Origin: Leptobrachium leishanense
Lineage: Eukaryota > Chordata > Amphibia > Anura > Megophryidae
Assembly (NCBI GenBank): GCA_009667805.1
Contig: CM019064.1
Span: forward strand, 273,463,662-273,527,661
DNA: 64,000 nt
Direction of reading: 5' to 3'
Shown one piece after another: positions 63,516 through 64,000 of this stretch. The stretch's first letter is position 1. The number at the start of each line of letters is the position of its first letter. A model generated the notes under the pieces. That model was not told where the DNA came from, ran no database searches, and was given only the letters and a program-made list of their open reading frames with translations. The position numbers and the translations under genes were made by a program.

Positions 63516-64000
63516 GCTGATTAATTACAAATTGTTGTAAATATAGCATAACATAAAATAAAAACAAATGATAGGATATGGAAGATGTGGATGGGATTAC
63601 AGCAGTAGGACATACCAATGGAAGATTAAAAAAGGAAAAAACAGGACTGGTCGTCACTAGTGTTTGTTCATCAGATGACATACCAATGAAAGACTAACAA
63701 AAAAAAACCCGGAAAAAAACTGAACTGGTCAGTAGTGCGGGTTCATAAGATGACACACCATTAAAAGTTAATGTTAAAATATTTCATGTTTTTCTTTAAG
63801 TTATATCCTGCAATTAGGATTTACTCATTAATCTACGCATTTACCTACTTGACTTTAAATAGCCACAGTATTAAAAATGCATTTCATAATTATAAAGAAA
63901 CTGGCTGTTTCTTAAAGTCAATTTAATGATTATGAAAATCCTTTCAATGACATTGTCACTGAAGGATACCAACCTATTGTGCTTTTCCTTTGAACCATAT
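63516..64000. other. End of window, no recognised feature
   Basis: AT-rich sequence. The missing upstream frmpd4 exons (PDZ, WW) are not visible here. Confidence 0.5.

Noticed and set aside
55370..64000. Remaining PDZ and WW exons of frmpd4
   Set aside because: I looked for minus-strand peptides such as GFGFVAGSEKP and LIPGDQI between splice sites and found none; they must lie upstream.

Overview
The window is vertebrate nuclear DNA, most likely from an amphibian and probably a frog. It holds one spliced vertebrate gene with large introns. The introns are filled with Tc1/mariner, hAT, TTAA-target and PIF/Harbinger transposons, a CR1-type LINE with the TTCTATGT-type tail, tRNA-type SINEs and an LTR. 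This repeat mix is typical of anurans. No species can be named from sequence alone. The only host gene I can support is frmpd4 (FERM and PDZ domain containing 4, also called Preso), on the minus strand from 55369 down to 3475. Thirteen coding exons were delimited from GT-AG sites, unbroken phase and protein match. They run from the last strand of the PDZ domain through the whole FERM domain and the long acidic/serine-rich tail to the C terminus. The WW domain and most of the PDZ domain lie beyond 64000. The last exon has two in-frame-relevant acceptors 14 nt apart. One ends the protein at once in the PDZ ligand ETTV; the other adds 447 residues with a conserved-looking helical end. 

Layout: 1-3474 is downstream flank and likely 3' UTR. 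3475-11544 is the compact 3' half of the gene with four exons. 11545-17663 holds two more exons plus CAGGG-type and inverted-arm elements and a nearly intact Tc1-like transposon. 17664-28703 is an 11 kb intron packed with a deleted mariner, a 1.7 kb hAT element, a hammerhead-ribozyme repeat and a CR1 LINE split by a TTAA-target transposon. 28704-46670 carries five exons separated by palindromic elements, two further large hAT elements and two more hammerhead repeat loci. 46671-55369 carries the two most 5' exons and a PIF/Harbinger relic split by a hAT element. 55370-64000 is intron or upstream sequence with a spectacular nest of insertions. 

The most striking non-genic find is a dispersed family of about 400 bp tandem units. 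Each unit encodes a type I hammerhead ribozyme with all core bases, a GUC cleavage triplet and a perfect helix I in two copies, and carries an octamer motif of the kind used by snRNA promoters. This resembles newt satellite 2 and the animal retrozymes. A second, degenerate class of CTGATGA...GAAAC hairpins, like those of Penelope-type elements, recurs at six or more sites.
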